A stretch of 64,000 bases of DNA from Asterias rubens (taxonomy: Eukaryota; Echinodermata; Asteroidea; Forcipulatida; Asteriidae), in the NCBI RefSeq assembly GCF_902459465.1, contig NC_047083.1, positions 7,679,526 to 7,743,525 of the forward strand. Direction: 5' to 3'. Both the position numbers and the translations under genes were made by a program. Position 1 is the first letter of the stretch; every line of letters starts with the position of its first letter. This document shows, piece after piece, positions 23,885 to 35,250 of the stretch. The notes below the pieces were generated by a model, which was not told the origin of the DNA, ran no database searches, and saw nothing but the letters and a program-made list of their open reading frames with translations.

Positions 23885-24175
23885 GGGTTGAAGAAAGAAT
23901 TGACTAGAGTGGGATTCGAACCAACGACCTCCGGATTAACGTTCCGGCGCTCTACCAACTGAGCTATCTAGCCCTATATTGGCAGTGTCCCTATTTTGTC
24001 AATATCTTTGTTCGGGGTGCCAGTCAGAAGCCATACAACCGTTAACTGCCGTGTAGCCAGGGATCACACCCAAATTACGATGCAACCTGGGAAGCGGCAG
24101 TCAGGGGATCACCTTAAGGGGATGCGACTTTTTGTTTCAGATATCAATATAAACCACAAGGGAAACTGACTCGGT
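23885..24175 (-). mobile_element. tRNA-related SINE with an intact tRNA-like part
   Basis: At 23902-23972 the minus strand gives GGCTAGATAGCTCAGTTGGT, AGAGCGCCGGAACGTTAATC and GTTCGAATCCCACTCTAGTC. Acceptor arms GGCTAGA/TCTAGTC pair, the anticodon stem CCGGA/TCCGG pairs, and the loop reads GTT at the anticodon. The body (24000-24170) is 5' of this part. An active tRNA gene is unlikely because the unit recurs with this body elsewhere. Confidence 0.7.
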
Positions 24176-24689
24176 AAATAGTTTTAAGTTGCTTAAAAGG
24201 TGGATTATATTGGCTCCTTTAAAGGTCTTATTGTCCGTGATGGATATGATGTCTGTGGTGGTAATGTGTTCCAGTCTCTAATATAAATGTTTTGGGTATG
24301 AATGAATATACCCCTCGGAAATTATGCAAATATGTTTAAAGGGCCCTCACTCGGTCAAAAATACAGCACACTTGGCCTTGGCTAGGGTCGAAACATGAGG
24401 CTATTAGCAGACTTTTAACTTTTTTAATTTGATAAGGCCACTGAAATTTTAATATTGTTGTTCGGTGAGCGTTGGCGGAAAGTGACCAGACAACACAAGG
24501 TGGCAATATTAATGGTGGGATCATTAACTTCCTCAGTAAATGGACCATAAAAGAATGTATCATACATCCCATGTTAAAAGATCTGCAGCGAGGACAGGCG
24601 GGGCATGAGGATGAGTAATTGACTGATGTCGTGCCTGTAATGGTGTCTTGCTTGAGGGTTTTAGTATTGATTGGGCAATAACAGGTGGA

Positions 24690-25920
24690 TGGGGCACTGA
24701 AGGGGGGGGGGTGCTACGGGTGCTTGCTTGGAGGGGGGAATGGGATGCATAGAGGAGATGGGTAGATGTAGAGAGGATGCTTTGAGATCGTTGGGTGCTT
24801 TGAGAGGCAATGGGATGCAGGAAAGGAACTGGGTAACACTGAGATGGGTGCTCCGGGGGTGGGGCAACTGATTGGGCAATAACAGGTGGATGGGGGCACT
24901 GGATGGGGGTGCTTGGGGTGCTTGCTTGGAGGGGTGGGTGCTGTATAAGTAGGGGATGGGATGCTTTATTGAGGGGTGGATGCAGGAATGGAATGGGTGT
25001 TTTTTTTTCGGGGGGTGGCAACTGATTGGGCAACCAGAGGGGTATGGGGCACTGGGGAGGGGTGGGGCTTTCATGGGAGGGGCTGCTTTGGGTGCTTGCT
25101 TGGAGGGGGACTGGGATGGGTGGTTGGGGTTGAGTGATGTAGGGGAGGGGTGCTTGGGGGGGATTGGTTGCTTTGAGGTGCGATGGGGTGCAGACAAAAG
25201 GAATGGGGTCATACTGAGAGGAATGTGTGCTTTGGGGGCACTGATTGGGCAACAACAGGTGGATGGGGCACTGATTGGCCAATAACAGGTGGATGGGGCA
25301 CTGGGGAGCGGGTGCTTAGGGTGCTTGCTTGAAGGGGGTGGGTGATGCAGGGGGATTGGATGCTTTGAGGGGCGATGTGATGCAGGAAAGGAATGGGTAC
25401 TGATGAAAGAAACAGGTTCTTTTTTTGTGGGGGGGGGGGGCAACTGATTTGTCAACCAAAGGTGGATGGGGCAATGGGGAGGGGTGGGGTTTTCATGGGA
25501 GGGGCTGCTTTGGGTGCTTGCTTGGAGGGGGACTTGGATGGGTGGTGTCGGGGATGGGATGCTTGGAGGGGAATGTGTGCTTTGAAAGGCGATGGGGTGC
25601 AGGAAAGGGAGGGGTATTGAGGTGAATGGGTGCTTGAGAGGGGGGGGTGCGATTGGGTACAGGAAAGGGACATATGTAGTGAGAGGAATAGATGCTCAGG
25701 GGGGCTGTTGGGGTGCATGGAGTCGGATGAGTGCAGGATGGGGACGGTAATGGGGGAGGTAGGTGGCTATGGAGGGTCAATTGGGTGCATGGAGGTTATT
25801 GATGTAGGGGGTAACTTGGAGGGTAATGTATGCTTTGAAGGGGGAAGGGGTGCAGGAAAAGAACTGGAGTACAGAGGATGGGTGCTTTTATGGGGGGAGA
25901 TGGGGTGCATTATAGGATGG
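24690..25920. repeat. G-rich mosaic minisatellite
   Basis: Modules such as GGTGCTTGCTTGGAGGGG, AACAGGTGGATGGGGCACTG, CAACTGATTGGGCAA and TGCAGGAAAGGAATGGG recur in changing order and spacing. The plus strand is very rich in G and poor in C. Long Pro/Ser/His frames on the minus strand are by-products. Tracts of five or more G (24703, 25427) could form quadruplexes. Confidence 0.85.
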
Positions 25921-25934
25921 ATATAACTAGCCTG

Positions 25935-26228
25935 TTTTTAGGATATATGATCCACAATCTTGATGCATTGGATCACAATGCCTACACAGAATGGATACAA
26001 AGTCTAGCATGCAGCCGTATCGCTACATGAAGGGTCACGGGCCTGTCTCCCCATCTCCAGCGAGTCACCCCTGGGATCACTATGAAGGAAATCAAACAAG
26101 ATTGCCCCATGATCCTACCAAGACTACAGCCAAACCGCAACGTTTCTCAGAATGCCTAGGTCACGTTCGCTTCCATCGTGTGACAAAGCCACAAAAGACC
26201 TGGGCCCAACTTCAAAGAAATGCTTGAG
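25935..26228 (+). other. Unrecognised GC-richer segment with an open frame
   Basis: Just right of the G-rich minisatellite, 25991-26227 encodes MDTKSSMQPYRYMKGHGPVS..., 78 codons ending within the start of a palindromic MITE (about 26205), so its end is not that of a native gene. A second frame, MIHNLDALDHNAYTEWIQSL, overlaps it upstream. I recognise neither. A decayed exon or old transposon piece is possible. Confidence 0.25.
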
Positions 26229-26545
26229 CACAAAAAAGTAGCTAAGCACAACAAATAATGCTTACCAGAATAAGGTTACCAGCAAAACTACCATGTCACA
26301 TGTGACTGGTATCCTGCTTTTGTTTGCTTAGCAGAAACATGTTAAGCACAAATGTCTGCTTTTAAGCATCTCTATGAAATTGGGCCTCTGGGCCAAAATT
26401 CACAAAGCCTGGAAGCACAAACACTTGCTAAGCTAAGAGAAATATTGCTTATCAGAAACAGGTTACCAGTCAATTTTTGTTAGAAGAGAAATTTGTCAAA
26501 CAGTTTTTGTTTCTGCTTATATAACAGCTTTATGAAATTACCCCT
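26205..26545. repeat. Two adjacent copies of the AATTTCATAGAGCTGC family
   Basis: The first copy (about 26205-26388) ends GCATCTCTATGAAATTGGGC. A second diverged copy runs 26395-26540, with AATTCACAAAGCCTGGAAGC and GCTTTATGAAATTACCCC at its ends. A half copy follows at 26626-26690. Confidence 0.65.
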
Positions 26546-27207
26546 ACTTACGTCAAGAGTGTTTCACATGTTAGCAGGGATTTTTTGCTTGTGTGCATGC
26601 GTGCTCTGTTAGTGCCTGTAGGCAGGCCCAATTTCAAAGAGCTGCTCAAGCACGAAACATTGCTTTTAAAATTGAAGTACATTGGACCTAGTCCTAAACG
26701 GGTTTTATATTCAATCACCCATCCCCCCCCTCCCAACTAATGCAGGGGACCTCTAATATGGGTTCAAGTTACAGGGTTTAGATTTCCTAAATCCAGCTGT
26801 AGGCCAACAGACTTTTCACAAACACTGCGACCAGACTTCGTGGGGCTATAACAACTTAATTGATGATCAAGTGATGACTCATAAATTTTCACTAAATGCG
26901 CACATGTTATAAATTTATCGGTATCCCGTCGTTGACGTTCATGTCAGTTTGCGAGACTCTGTTCACTGCGTGTGAAGTTTAACACATTTGTGGAAGAAAG
27001 TCATCAGGTTTTTATACAAATTCAGGGAGGGGGTGGTAAGTGCAGAGTTTGAATCCCATGACTATCGCTGAGTGATTTTATAAGATATTGGCAAGATTGT
27101 GCTGTGGAATAACTCAAGGAATTTGAAGCCATGGCATGGTTTTTAGACGGACAAGTTTTACAGGAAACTAGCAGAGTTTACCAGTCTGAAGGAGACATTG
27201 GAATATT

Positions 27208-27424
27208 GGCATGAGCCCACTTTCATAAAGCTTCTAAGCAGAAAATAATGCTTGGAAAATTTCTTTCCTAATGCTAATCAACAATGAGCGAGACACCAGT
27301 TGCAACAATGTAAACTTTATGGTAATTTGGGCTGGAACCAGTTTCTGTAAACAAAATTGTTGTGTGCTTAGCAATTTTTCATGCTTAGGGGCCTACCAGA
27401 CTACAGATTTTATGAAATTGGGCC
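27208..27424. mobile_element. Palindromic MITE, AATTTCATAGAGCTGC family
   Basis: TTTCATAAAGCTTCTAAGCA at the left and GATTTTATGAAATTGGGCC at the right, with GGTAATTTGGGCTGGAACCA inside. Confidence 0.65.
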
Positions 27425-27609
27425 TTGCTGGGGAAGGGGGTTGGATTGGTAGGGAGATAGATTGTGATGGAGTGAGGGCTTAGGGAGTGCCATATGGTGT
27501 TGGCTCACTTATCTTAAGGTAATCATTTTTGTCACCTTTTTCATTCAATGGACGACAAAGTCAAAAATCGCTTTCTACATTTTAGAGTTTTTTTCAATTC
27601 TTGCCTTTA

Positions 27610-27960
27610 ATTTTTTTAACGAGCAGTTAAGAGCACTGGACTCAAGCTCTGGTGGTTCTGATCAGCAGACAGTGTGGGTTCAAGTTCTGGTCAGGAGACG
27701 TGTTCTTGAGTAAGATACTTTATGATAACTTTTGTCCTTCGAATGGGACATGAACCCATAGGTCTCATGTACTAGGATTGGTGGTGCACATTAAAGAATA
27801 AAAAACATTTATCGTGGAAGAGTAGAGAGTTAACCTCAGTGTTTCTGGTTCACATAGTAAGCACCCTTAACAGGTTTCCTCAGGCTTGTGAGCTACCGTG
27901 ATTCTTCCTCCATGCCGTGATAAAGTTCACTCATGAGGCATGGTTTCTTTACTGAAAGTA
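27610..27960 (+). mobile_element. SINE with tRNA-Leu/Ser-like head
   Basis: GCAGTTAAGAGCACTGGACT and GTGTGGGTTCAAGTTCTGGT give A- and B-box-like parts. The tail has GAGTAAGATACTTTATGATA and a region ending CTTCCTCCATGCCGTGATAA. Confidence 0.6.
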
Positions 27961-28183
27961 TTTAATTATAATGAAAACAATAGTACACAAGAGACCCAGC
28001 CCAAATTAGCAGCTGTTACATCCAATCTTGGTCGAGGCCGAATCCATGACTATAGCTCCTGGGTTAACAGCCCCTGGGCTCAGACCAATGTCAAACTAAA
28101 ATCCTTGGGTATTTAATTATTAGTGGTTCGGATCAAATATTGTAACAAGTTACCTGATGCAAAATGCCAAGCACCACAGGTCA

Positions 28184-28216
28184 CTTTAAAGGCACTGGAC
28201 ACCTTTGGTAATTTAG
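28184..28216. mobile_element. TTTAAA-type MITE end fragment
   Basis: TTTAAAGGCACTGGACACCT, then TTGGTAATTT; no other part is present. Confidence 0.6.
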
Positions 28217-28439
28217 AGTAAATTGGTACAATGTATACATGAAGGCAGAGATCTTGTGATTAATTTAGCTTTTTGTGGCAACACAGGCTGTATACTCCCA
28301 TGGGAGCTGAAATGGTTTGAGGAATGAATATATAGTGTCAGGCAGGGTCTGAGGTCATCGGTCAGCATGCTCTATGTCCCCCTGACCTGTTTATTAGGCT
28401 TTGGGGATATGGCATTCAGTAACATTTCACCCCCGCCTC

Positions 28440-28640
28440 TGGAACTCTGCCTCAACATCTCAAGGCAGACATGACATCTCACGATTCCAACATTCTCTCA
28501 AAACCCATCTCTTCAGATTAGCCTTATAAAGATATCAAGTGAAATTTTCTTCTTGTTCTTGACCAGCGTCTTTGAATGTCACACAGAAGTGCGCTTTAAA
28601 AATGCTGTGTTATTACACGGGTAATAATGTTCATGCGCCA
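28440..28640 (+). mobile_element. Non-LTR retrotransposon 3' end, decayed
   Basis: From 28440 the frame reads WNSASTSQGRHDISRFQHSL, then KTHLFRLAL and a stop at 28527-28529. This is the standard end of a CR1/L2-type reverse transcriptase. The 3' UTR includes GCGCTTTAAAAATGCTG. Nothing upstream can be joined to it, so it is a 5'-truncated copy. Confidence 0.7.
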
Positions 28641-29230
28641 AAAGTGTTAAAACTGTGGAAAACTAGAAAAATACAAATTATTTGTAATTTGATTATAAGA
28701 TAGAGGGATTCATTACAATGTGTTTTTTCTGTAAATTATATTTCAAGGTAAAATACACATGAAACCAAAGTTTTGCAAGGTAAAAAGAGTTACATTGTAA
28801 TTATCTTGAATAACATATCATATTGGCCCTGTAGACATAGTACATACAGTTACACCCTCCAAAGTTTAATAATAACAAAGACTTGTAATGCGCACATCCT
28901 CCCTGCCGGGTGTTCAAGGCACAGTAATTCCCCCCACCCCCCCCAAAAAAAAAAAACCACAACAACAAAAACAAAAGAAAACAGACACAACAAAATTAGT
29001 CTGAAAACCTGTGACATAAGATAAGTTTTGATAAGAGATTTGAATAGTGTGGTGCAAAGACAAGATCTAAGATTAAGTGGTAGAGAGTTCCAGACGGGTG
29101 GTGCACCTAATGAAAAGAAACTGCAGCCGATTTCACGAAACGCTAGGATTAGTCCTATCTCGAGCTAGGACGAGTAACCCGTCCTAACTTAGGATGGGTT
29201 CAATGCGTCCTAACGTGTATGGATACGGAA

Positions 29231-29621
29231 CTTAAAGGAAAACATTGCCTTGGATCGGTCGAGTTGGTCTTTGAAAAGCGTTTGTAACCGTTTGTTAAAG
29301 TAGAATACAATGATCCACACAAACATGCCTCGAAATTGCACAGTTTTGCACAATTGCTCGAAATTGCACAGTTTTCCTTTAACCTTGTCGACTAACACGG
29401 TCGGCCATTTATGGGAGTCAAAATTTTGACTCCCATAAATGGCCGACCGTGTTAGTTCGCACAGTAAAAGGAAAACCACGTAATTTCGAGGCAAACTTGT
29501 GTGGATCATTGTATTCTACTTTTAAAACATCTTTCCAACCATATGCATTTTATAAAAAAAGATTACAAACGCTTTTTATATAGACCAACTCGTCCAATCC
29601 AAGGCAACGTGTTCCTTTAAC
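29231..29621. mobile_element. Second full copy of the TTTAAAGGAACACGTTGCC palindrome
   Basis: Same ends and centre (GGCCATTTATGGGAGTCAAA, then its complement). One arm has a small local duplication of CTCGAAATTGCACAGTTT near 29328-29372. Confidence 0.88.
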
Positions 29622-29702
29622 TCAGCCAAAGTCCTAGGAATAATCCTAAGTTAGAATGAGTTGATGAAATAGACACGGCTGTCACTCCAGCAGTGTTGAT
29701 AC

Positions 29703-29945
29703 TGGGCCCAATTTCGTAGAGCTGCTAAGCAGAAAAATTGCTTAGCATGAAATTTCTTTCTTGATAAAAACAGGATTACCAATCGAATTTCCAATCGTTG
29801 CATATTGCTTGGTACTGGTATTCAGCTGTTGTTTGCTTATCCTGAAAATCACGTGGAAATTCGGATGGTAATCCTGTTTTTGTCAAGGAAGAAATTTCAT
29901 GCTAAGGAAATGTTTGTGCTTAGCAGCTCTATGAAATTAGGCCCA
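29703..29945. mobile_element. Palindromic MITE, AATTTCATAGAGCTGC family
   Basis: Same subfamily as 4461-4705: GGGCCCAATTTCGTAGAGC at one end and AGCTCTATGAAATTAGGCCC at the other, with the TTGATAAAAACAGGATTACC arm. Confidence 0.8.
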
Positions 29946-30317
29946 GGTCATTGAGGAGAAGCATGGTCCTGGATCAAAGGTTGAAGTATTGTTTGTAACA
30001 ATAACACAATTCCTTCGGTGGTCTCAAACGCCCAATTGTTTTAGTCGGGCTAAATCAAAGAGCGACCCCATTGTGTGGTCATGGTCCCAATCGCCTTGAA
30101 GGCATTATCAACTTTAGCTCTATAAATTAGCTTCAATTAGGTTTGTGTAGTAACTCTGGTGTAAAATTTCTATCATTCTTGGAAGCCTTTAATAAGCCTT
30201 GTCATAATTGGCTGATGTATTAAGCCCTGCCGACCTTATAACTGACAGTGTGAGGCTCCGCCCCTCGGGAGTCGCAAACGATGGACATGCTTCAATCACA
30301 TAGAGTACAATTTTTGT

Positions 30318-30700
30318 TTAAAGCCATTGGACACTTTCGGTAAATAAAACAGCATTGTCCAATAGCCCACACTTCGTGTATCACAACTTATATGTAAAAT
30401 AACAAACTTATGGAAACTTATAATAGGCTCAATCGGTCATCAGAGTCGGGAGAAAATAACGGGAAAACCCACCCTTGTTTCCGCACGTTTCGCCGTGTCA
30501 TGACATGGGTTTAAAATAAATCTGTAATTCTCTATATCGAGAATTGATATTGTTTTAATGTTTTCTCAAAAAGTAAAGCGTTTCATGGAAAGATATTTCA
30601 AGAGAAGTCTTTCCCCATTACCTTCTGTAAACCCTGTAAGTTATTTGTAGATCTGTGAACTTTTTTTTTCTGTTCCGAAAGTGTCCAATGGCTTTAAATT
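30318..30700. mobile_element. TTTAAAGCCATTGGACAC-family element, full copy
   Basis: TTTAAAGCCATTGGACACTT at the left and GTGTCCAATGGCTTTAAA at the right. Confidence 0.85.
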
Positions 30701-30764
30701 GAACTAGCTGAACATTCAGGAGCTACTCAAGCAGAAAAGTATGTCGCTTAACAAAATATCGGTT

Positions 30765-30960
30765 GACCAAAAGAAAATATTACTGGAGTGGGACTTGGAC
30801 CTGTGACCTCCTGATTAACATGCTGTTGCTTTACCAACTAAGCTATGGAGTAGCCCAATGTTGTCTCCCTATTAATTTTGTCAATATCTATGTTCGTGGG
30901 TACCAGTCAGAAGCCATTCAACTTGTAACTGCTGTATTGACCCAATTCACGTACTAGCGT
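30765..30960 (-). mobile_element. tRNA-related SINE, diverged
   Basis: Minus strand: GAATGGCTTCTGACTGGTAC, GATATTGACAAAATTAATAG, then a decayed tRNA-like unit ending GTCCAAGTCCCACTCCAGTA. Confidence 0.65.
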
Positions 30961-31570
30961 CATCATCAGAATAATCTTGGATGCGGCCTTTTTTGTGGTC
31001 AATGTCAATGTGTGTTATTCAGAGAAGTGTGCATTTTAGGCGAAGCGGCGTTTACACGCAAACCTATTTACCACCAACATGGTGAGCGTGGCATCAGTCG
31101 TCGCGTGTGATGCGCGTGCAAGGGGTCAATAGCCAGGGATCAAACCAAGGATGGGTTCATGATAAATATAACAATGAAGAATGAAGTAATGCCTCACTAA
31201 AATGAGCCATTTATTAAAAAAAAAACGTCTCCATCATCTATAGTTTTTTACAATGGGTTTCTTTGGGTTTTTTTTTCAGTTGATTCTTTTCACCCACACC
31301 CCACCCACAATTTGGGGGAATTTTTCTGATGGCCCCTATAGCAGGACCGGACGGAGGAAGGCAAGACTACTGTATCATAGATTAGTCTACAATGTCTGAC
31401 CCAGTTTTGAAGACAGTTTCAAATTAGGCCAAATTGAATCTTTTACCACAATGGGCTTATATTTCTCCTAATTAATTGAAGGTAATAAACCTACTTTAAA
31501 AAATTCAGCCCAGGGCAGTAGTTTAGGAGTAGGGTCAGCTACCAATGAGTTGACCTCGCACTTTCAACAT

Positions 31571-32000
31571 TAAAGGGTATGGGTACTTTTTGTACGACAC
31601 AAAACACAATGTCCACAGACTTACATTAAACTTACACAGTTTGAAGATAATGATGGTAATAGAAAACTTCCCTTTAAGAGTTTGTCTACTTTTGGTAAGA
31701 CACAAAACACCATATGTCCACAGGTTTATTTTAGCTCACTTCAAATATAAATTGCCGAGGTGCTGCAGCTTTTTGGGAAATGAGTAAAGCAAATGTACAC
31801 AACAAAATAATTTGTGTGCGTCTCAATGAGATGTAAATGATTTTAGCTTGTAAACCGTATTAACAGGACTCTTGAAAACATTGCTCTGTGATTTTCACAA
31901 TTTTCTCAAAACTAAGGAAGCTGAAACGTCTACAGATACAAAATCTTCATTCACAGTGAGTATGGGGATTCATGTCATGGCCAAAAACTTGATCTACAAA
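31571..32000. repeat. TTAAAGGGTATGGGTACTTTTTGT-family repeat
   Basis: Starts TTAAAGGGTATGGGTACT and contains ACACAAAACACAATGTCCAC and ATTCACAGTGAGTATGGG. The start motif recurs as a partial copy at about 31675-31720. Related copies: 63158-63500 and, on the other strand, about 45375-45560. Confidence 0.65.
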
Positions 32001-33099
32001 AGGTATAGGTAGAGTATGGATTGGTTTTTGGCAACATTTAGCTGATTTAGGTCAAACTGCCAAGATACAATATAGGCCTAAGTCACCTGTGAAAGTTTCA
32101 GATGAATACTGTGTCAACCTGTTGACAAGACAGCAAAAAAACTGTCAAGCTTTTGTCATCAAGACGTTGAATCCCTCACGTTTAGCGACGTGATGAGTGT
32201 ACAAAACCACATCTCCGGCCAGCCACAGCATTCCCCCTCACAAGATTTTAGTCGGGATTTGGTAAAAGGGGTCAAATTTCCTTGAAATTTAAAAATGATG
32301 GAGTCGTCCTCTCAATTTTTCACTTTCTAGACAGTTACAAATGACATAAATCTTGAGGTCTGGAGGTAACGGGTATACGAAACCCAAATCAAAATGAAGA
32401 TCGGGTACCCAAAAGAAAAATACCAGAAAACGCACAGCACCAGTCGGGGACTTTGAATTTTTGCTTAGTAGCAACTTTTTGTGCTTTTTAAAAGCAGTTC
32501 CATGCCTGTTTGCTTCGGGCAAGGGCACCAAGGCATGTTCTCCTTGGTAAAGGGCACCCTGGGCATTTCAAGGGCAATGACCAGAAGGTAATCGCCTCTG
32601 TTGTCTCTGCGAAGCATAAGGCATGCAGTTCCTGGGCCCTAGAGTCAATCTAAGACTAAGAGGCACTTTTTTGATTAAAATTTGCCCCTTTTTGTTTTTG
32701 ATCAGCCTGCATTCCTTTAGAGGCCACGTCTGTTTTCATAACGGTCAATTTTGGGCAATATATCCAAGATCCCAGGGGCTTTGAATGGCTGCAGAACTTT
32801 TATGACCCTTAAAATAACTCCTATTAGATTTGGATTTCCTTAGCATTGTTTTCAAGAATAATAAAATAGGGTCTACTGGGAGTGATGGACTTTCAAAGGA
32901 ACCAAATTTATCCATTTAGATAATTTTTGTTGGCAAAATACAGGAAATTGGTCATAAATTACATTAGGGCTTTATAGACCATGTAACCTGTGCGTCGCAT
33001 GTTTATAAAAGAGCCACATAGCCTTGACTTCCTGTTGCCACGGTTTGTACACAGCTCTATTGGAAGACAACATCAAATCTTACGCAACAGGCTGATTTC

Positions 33100-33320
33100 A
33101 GGTAGATAGATAGATAGATATAAACGTTTATTCAATGTTGCAAATAGTGTATAATACAGAGTAATATGGACAAAATAAAAGTAAATATAAAATATATTAA
33201 AAGATGAAACAATAAACAAAAGGCAACATCTAGGTCCGGGGAGAAGCACAGCTTTTGTTCCCCAGCCTATGAACAGACAAACCAAAAAAACAGACAGACA
33301 TTAAAAATACAGGACAAAAC
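33100..33320 (-). mobile_element. Probable LINE 3' tail, minus strand
   Basis: Starting from a GATA microsatellite (33102-33120) and AAACGTTTATTCAATG, the minus strand gives an AT-rich 3' UTR containing a conserved-looking GGGGAACAAAAGCTGTGC. No coding frame is preserved. Confidence 0.35.
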
Positions 33321-33464
33321 TAACAGGACAAAATTTACAGGTGTAAGACAGAAGTTGTGTAGTTCTACCAACCAAAGACAAAATGCTTACACACTAGAAA
33401 TTGTGCATGGTTTTCACTGTTCCTGACTCATAGAGTGGATTAAGCCTTAATTTTCACAGGGTTG

Positions 33465-33838
33465 TTAAGGCAGTGGACACTATTGGTAATTACTCAAAAT
33501 AATTATTAGCATAAAACCTTTCCTGGTGACAAGTAATGGGGAGAGGTTGGTGGTATAAAACATTGTGAGAAACAGCTCCCTCTGAAGTGCCATAGTTTTG
33601 GAGAAAGAAGTAATTTTCCACGAATTTGATTTCGAGACCTCAAGTTTAGAACTTGAGGTCTTGAAATCAACCATCTAAACGCACACAACTTCGTGTCTTT
33701 TCTTTCATTGTAATCTCGCAACTTTGATGACCGATTGAGCTCAAATTTTCACAGGTTTGTTATTTTATGCATATGTTGAGATACACCAACTATGAAGGCT
33801 AGTCTTTGACAATTACCAATAGTGTCCACTGCCTTTAA
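33465..33838. mobile_element. TTTAAA-type MITE, GGTCTCGAAATC hairpin subtype
   Basis: TTAAGGCAGTGGACACTATT to GTCCACTGCCTTTAA with a long central inverted repeat (GAGACCTCAAGTTTAGAACT and complement). Confidence 0.85.
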
Positions 33839-34004
33839 TTTTCACAGGGTTGTGTTATTCACAGATGATCACACAAAATTAATTTGGCCAATGACGACTA
33901 TTTTGCTTGCTCAACTGATGTATCATAAATTTTTGTGATTAGGGCTCGAATTTTACACTGGATTTAGCGTTGGGCCGGTAAACTGGTCTTGTGTTTTTCA
34001 GTTG

Positions 34005-34290
34005 ATTAACACTACCTCCTGATCATGACTAGAGCAAGCTAGTTGAAATGTTAGAGACCAATTAAGAACTCACTCCCCTGTAGTGAAGTAGTCCCAGCCA
34101 TGTTTTCTATACTTTCAGCCCAGGTAGTAGTTAAAAAGCAGGACAGTTCTTTTGAGAACTGAGAAGTCTCCCGAATTCTGAAAATCTACTCCCCGGTAGT
34201 AGATTAAAGAACGACAGTTCTCTAAGAACAAACTCTATCTGGCAAGTATGTACACACATGGTGTTACCACAAACCTATTGATACCTCACC
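34005..34290. mobile_element. Copy of the CTACTTGCCAGGTAGAG MITE, partial
   Basis: CCTCCTGATCATGACTAGAG to GACAGTTCTCTAAGAACAAA, then CTGGCAAGTATGTACACAC. The left outer end is missing. Confidence 0.7.
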
Positions 34291-34520
34291 TTTCGAGATT
34301 ACCCAAATTGTGTATATTTTTAATCACTCCTGACTGGCTCGGGTTTTTATGTTTTATTTTAATTGTTAGTTATTCTTAAATTCATTCATATTGTTATTGT
34401 AGTTTCAAATCGTTTTCTGTTTAAATCTTTTTAATATTTTTTCTTTTCTTGTTACAGCGCTTTGGGGTCGTTAGGGCGTAAAGCGCTTTATAAATGTTAC
34501 CATTATTATTTATTATAGAC
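34270..34520 (+). mobile_element. LINE 3' UTR tail
   Basis: AT-rich DNA ends in CAGCGCTTTGGGGTCGTTAG, AAGCGCTTTATAAATG and an ATTATTATT-type tail, the usual 3' end of L2/CR1-type elements. No coding part is preserved. Confidence 0.5.
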
Positions 34521-34667
34521 CTTATTGCAAATACGAATGCGCAAGCGCAGACTGTTGAATGAGGTGCATTGTGGGATAGATATCGATCAAATTTGGATAC
34601 CAGCTAGACCACAATGCACCTAATTCCAAGCTTTACGCGCGCGCCCCAGTATTTGCGAAAAGGTCTA
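34517..34667. mobile_element. Short palindromic element with AGACCTTATTGCAAATACG-type ends
   Basis: AGACCTTATTGCAAATACGA pairs with GTATTTGCGAAAAGGTCT, and the inner arms GAGGTGCATTGTGG and CCACAATGCACCT also pair. Confidence 0.7.
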
Positions 34668-35084
34668 TGCAATGCCTCAAATCCCATACCAGCTCCCTCT
34701 CTCTTCTTTCTCAGTCAAGTAGATTTTGGGCTTAGTAAAATAAAGTTCTGGTCTGCCATAAAAATGTTTAATTACAGGCCCTGATGTCTTGTGGAATTTT
34801 ACCCCAAATTAAAGCCTTGATGATGTGGGGCGGCAGGCCTGTATGACTAGTGCAACAAGTCCACATGGCGCCATGGATAGGCCTACATCAGGAATGTTGT
34901 AATAGTCATAGTTGTGACTCTAACTTGTGTAAGAAACAATTAATCACCAAGCTATACAAGTTATAATGGTTATTGTTTTAAAGCGCTTCAGCCACAAATT
35001 TATCAAGGCTTTGGTTACAATTTGAAAAAGTTACAACAACTGACAGTTAGCATTGTTATATACTTGGTTGTGATTGATGGCTAT

Positions 35085-35250
35085 ATGGCAGTTTCAGTTG
35101 TATGGCTTCTGACAGGCACCCCGAACAAAGATATTGACAAAATAGGGAGACTGTCAACAAAGGGGCTAGATAGCTCAGCAACGGCACGTTTATCCGGAGG
35201 TCATTGGTTCCAATCTCGCTCTAGTAATATTTTTTTTTTTCAACCCTAGT
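35085..35250 (+). mobile_element. tRNA-related SINE, plus strand
   Basis: GTATGGCTTCTGACAGGCAC, GACAAAATAGGGAGACTGTC, GGGCTAGATAGCTCAG, GGAGGTCATTGGTTCCAATC, CTCTAGTAATATTTTTTTTT. The tRNA-like middle is shortened. Confidence 0.65.

Noticed and set aside
23896..23972. A functional tRNA-Asn gene (anticodon GTT)
   Set aside because: The fold is plausible, but position 33 is C, the T stem has a mismatch, and the same tRNA-like part with the same flanking body recurs four more times, so it belongs to a SINE.
24560..25926. Pro/Ser/His-rich minus ORFs of 240 and 264 codons and Gly-rich plus ORFs
   Set aside because: They lie wholly in the G-rich minisatellite and overlap each other in several frames.
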